A stretch of DNA of 64,000 nucleotides from positions 1-64,000 of the forward strand of contig JACJZP010000008.1 in the NCBI GenBank assembly GCA_020635535.1. Direction: 5' to 3'. The translations under genes and the position numbers were made by a program. The DNA is from Flavobacteriales bacterium. GTDB lineage: Bacteria; Bacteroidota; Bacteroidia; UBA10329. How positions within the stretch are numbered: the stretch's first letter is position 1; each line of letters starts with the position of its first letter. The notes under the pieces are model-generated. The model did not search any database and was not told the DNA's origin. It saw only the letters and a program-made list of their open reading frames with translations. Below, piece after piece: positions 62,085 through 64,000 of the stretch.

Positions 62085-63179
62085 TCAGCTCCTGTTCGAT
62101 TTCTTACAGACAATCAAAGAATGATAATGTCCGACTTTTCGGATGATCTTTTCCACTTCCAAGCCAGCGTTCTCGACATATTGGGTCATTCTAGAACTAT
62201 CGTACATTTTACTGTTTCCATTGGCCATTACAGTAAAGTACAATGACGTACCATGCAAACAGTATGTGGCAGTAGGATTGTCCTGAAGATCCCAGAAAGT
62301 ATCTAGGATAAAAACTCGGCCATCCGAAGTAATTGCCTCACCTACATGTTTTAGAATATGCATGATCTGTGTAGGAGAAAAGCAATCCAGAAACTGGCTC
62401 ATCCAAACTGCATCTTGGCCAGATGGAAGACGATACGATCTGTCCAGAACATTCTGCTCAAAGGTTGAGATACGATCACTGAGTCCGGCCTTTTCAATAC
62501 GTTCTTTGGCAAGACCACATTGACCTGGCAGGTCAACTATTGTCACATGGACATTAGGATTAAAATCGACACACTGAAATGCCCACTTGCCAGTATTCCC
62601 ACCAATATCCAACATAGAAGTTGGCCCATAGGAGAAGACTTCCTTCAAGGCCTGAGGAAATGCTTGATCAGAATAGTGGTGATCGAAATTGAACCAGCTG
62701 GATCTAGTGGGTTCTGTCAGCTTTGAGAGACCGTGATATATTGTTGGCCAATTACCTAACTCCTTAAGCCCACTTGGCCCCTCCTCTCTTATTGCTTCCT
62801 CTAAATGCAAGGCACCCTTACCGCAAACATCTTGTACAAAATTGGTGTTCACATTCGTCTGCCGATCAAGTAACCAGAACGACCCCATTTTGGTGATCCG
62901 ATACTTGTAAGGCTGTACCAACATTACAAGACCTAAACTCAGCCCTGCCTCAAGTAACGTTTCAATCCCATACTGCGAGACACCGACCTTCTGACCAATA
63001 GAATCGGAATCAATCCCGACTTTTCCTGAGTTAGCCACCTCCTGCAATATTCCTAGTCGATTAAGCGAAACCGCTGCTTGGAACATCAGCGGATAAAATG
63101 ATAAGCGTTCTGCTGCCTCTTTCGCTTCATTCAGCGATAATTCATCTTTAGTGAACATGTTGCCCCCAACCATTTCCAT
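62085..63179 (-). CDS. SAM-dependent O-methyltransferase (PF00891-like)
   Basis: 364 aa. A winged-helix dimerisation domain (about residues 25-110) precedes a class I methyltransferase domain with TSMLDIGGNTGKWAF (SAM-binding motif I), VHVTIVDLPGQC and WMSQFLDCFS. Resembles plant- and antibiotic-type O-methyltransferases. The substrate is unknown. Transcribed alone and convergent with MarR. Confidence 0.85.
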   Translation of the reverse strand: MEMVGGNMFTKDELSLNEAKEAAERLSFYPLMFQAAVSLNRLGILQEVANSGKVGIDSDSIGQKVGVSQYGIETLLEAGLSLGLVMLVQPYKYRITKMGSFWLLDRQTNVNTNFVQDVCGKGALHLEEAIREEGPSGLKELGNWPTIYHGLSKLTEPTRSSWFNFDHHYSDQAFPQALKEVFSYGPTSMLDIGGNTGKWAFQCVDFNPNVHVTIVDLPGQCGLAKERIEKAGLSDRISTFEQNVLDRSYRLPSGQDAVWMSQFLDCFSPTQIMHILKHVGEAITSDGRVFILDTFWDLQDNPTATYCLHGTSLYFTVMANGNSKMYDSSRMTQYVENAGLEVEKIIRKVGHYHSLIVCKKSNRS

Positions 63180-63302
63180 AACATCTAATGACTACTTCCG
63201 ATGATCCAAGGAGATTCAGTCCAACCGGATCGTTCTAGAAAATTAACGGTGCGAAGGTCAGTAATTCAATCTTTCCAAATTTCATTCTATCGAACCATTT
63301 AA

Positions 63303-63316
63303 TTGAATTACATCAA
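63303..63316. promoter_or_regulatory. Fnr-like box TTGA-N6-TCAA
   Basis: TTGAATTACATCAA matches the Crp/Fnr-family pattern TTGA-N6-TCAA. It lies 80 bp before the cytochrome ATG. Confidence 0.5.
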
Positions 63317-63323
63317 TTCATTT

Positions 63324-63339
63324 TATGATTTATATCATA
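63324..63339. promoter_or_regulatory. Second palindromic box TATGAT-TTAT-ATCATA
   Basis: Arms TATGAT and ATCATA are exact reverse complements around 4 bp, 56 bp before the cytochrome ATG. It is similar to, but not the same as, the box at 63303. Confidence 0.5.
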
Positions 63340-63395
63340 CTTAAATTACGATTTGATGTTGAACATTGCCTCAGTAAACTCAATTACACAGAGGC

Positions 63396-64000
63396 ATGAA
63401 ACTCACACTGACAATAAAAGGAGTCGCCCGACCGATCCTAGCTACAATTATCTCTACTTCTATGGTTCTGGGAGCAAATGCTCAAGATGGTGAGCAACTT
63501 TTTATTAGAAACTGCTCTGCTTGCCATAAAATGGGAACTCGATTGGTCGGACCCGACCTGACCGGTGTTACCGAAAGACGATCTGAAGACTGGATAAAAT
63601 CCTTTATTACCAACTCGCAGGCAATGGTAAAGGCGGGCGATGCGGATGCAGTGGCCATTTTCAACGAGTTCAAGGTTCCAATGACCTCGTTCCCATTAAC
63701 AGATACAGAACTAACTGCTTTAGTGGATTACCTGAAAGGTTTCGGAGCCAAGGTGGAAACTGCGGATGCTCAACCAACAGAAGTTATCGAAGAAGTTCCT
63801 ATTGAATACACAGAAGAAGATGTTACCAACGGAAGGCTCTACTTCCAAGGCGGTCAACGCCTTGCCGGTGGCGGTCCCTCTTGCATCACCTGCCATAATG
63901 TAACTAACGACCAAGTTATACCTGGCGGATTATTGGCCAAGGATCTGACCAACGCATATGGGCGAATGGGTGGTCACGCAGGTGTAGCTGGTATTCTTGG
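63396..64000 (+). CDS. Diheme cytochrome c (3' end beyond the window)
   Basis: The frame starts at ATG 63396 with signal peptide (GANAQ) and stays open to the window edge. Two heme sites are visible: CSACHKMGTR and CITCHNVTN. The first domain closely resembles the nos-operon cytochrome at 41360 (GPDLTGV, W-I). Its promoter has two Fnr-like boxes, so anaerobic or NO-dependent expression is likely. A role as electron carrier for NosZ or another anaerobic reductase is inferred. Confidence 0.88.
   Translation, partial: MKLTLTIKGVARPILATIISTSMVLGANAQDGEQLFIRNCSACHKMGTRLVGPDLTGVTERRSEDWIKSFITNSQAMVKAGDADAVAIFNEFKVPMTSFPLTDTELTALVDYLKGFGAKVETADAQPTEVIEEVPIEYTEEDVTNGRLYFQGGQRLAGGGPSCITCHNVTNDQVIPGGLLAKDLTNAYGRMGGHAGVAGIL

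Overview
The window looks like a chromosomal segment of a Bacteroidota bacterium, probably Flavobacteriales-like. The evidence is a protein with a C-terminal type IX secretion sorting domain, promoters of the TAnnTTTG type, almost no Shine-Dalgarno sequences, a Sec-exported clade II NosZ lipoprotein, and several families typical of Bacteroidota (DUF2024, small HTH regulators, four-helix-bundle MCP-like proteins).

About the first 32 kb is an accessory region. It holds, in order: the C-terminal part of a HerA/FtsK-type ATPase with a possible DndE-like N-terminus; a small-protein/GNAT toxin-antitoxin pair; a probable attachment scar (tRNA 3'-end remnant plus clustered short repeats) at about 5.6-5.9 kb; a RES-domain gene with an unknown partner; a complete QatABCD anti-phage operon; a small ribbon-helix-helix gene behind five 11-bp iterons; a HipBA module; a run of unknown genes and small regulators; and an integrated element at about 20.8-27.0 kb. 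That element carries a polymerase-X-like nucleotidyltransferase, three unknown proteins, a compact and divergent family-A-type polymerase, an excisionase-like HTH protein and a tyrosine recombinase. It is followed by an RraB-like gene, an ATP-grasp gene overlapping tail-to-tail with a STAND-type ATPase, and a XerD-like recombinase.

From about 33.6 to 52.7 kb the genes form a nitrous-oxide/nitric-oxide and copper region. One block has a Cys/Met/His-rich membrane protein, a FixH-like lipoprotein and an OprC/NosA-type copper TonB receptor. A second block has a Crp/Fnr regulator divergent from fasciclin, cytochrome c, nosZ, a membrane protein, nosL, nosD, nosF and nosY. The two blocks share a TGACA-N2-TGTCA palindrome, so one regulator may couple copper uptake to N2O reductase. 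A PAS/SpoIIE phosphatase, a nonsense-interrupted MCP-like gene and a RibD-like gene followed by a bulged fold-back repeat sit between them. Downstream come an Rrf2 regulator with three cysteines, an unusual cbb3-like heme-copper oxidase or NO reductase operon, a group III truncated haemoglobin and a hemerythrin.

From 52.7 to 60.7 kb a TetR regulator precedes a lipoprotein, DUF302, a 4-TM protein, OsmC and a TolC/MFP/RND efflux system; a near-identical copy of the TetR operator lies at the start of the tolC-like gene. From 60.7 to 62.1 kb a thioredoxin-like protein, a DUF2024 protein and a Cys-rich MarR regulator share operators, one of them inside a terminator stem. The window ends with an O-methyltransferase and a diheme cytochrome c cut by the window edge and preceded by two Fnr-like boxes.
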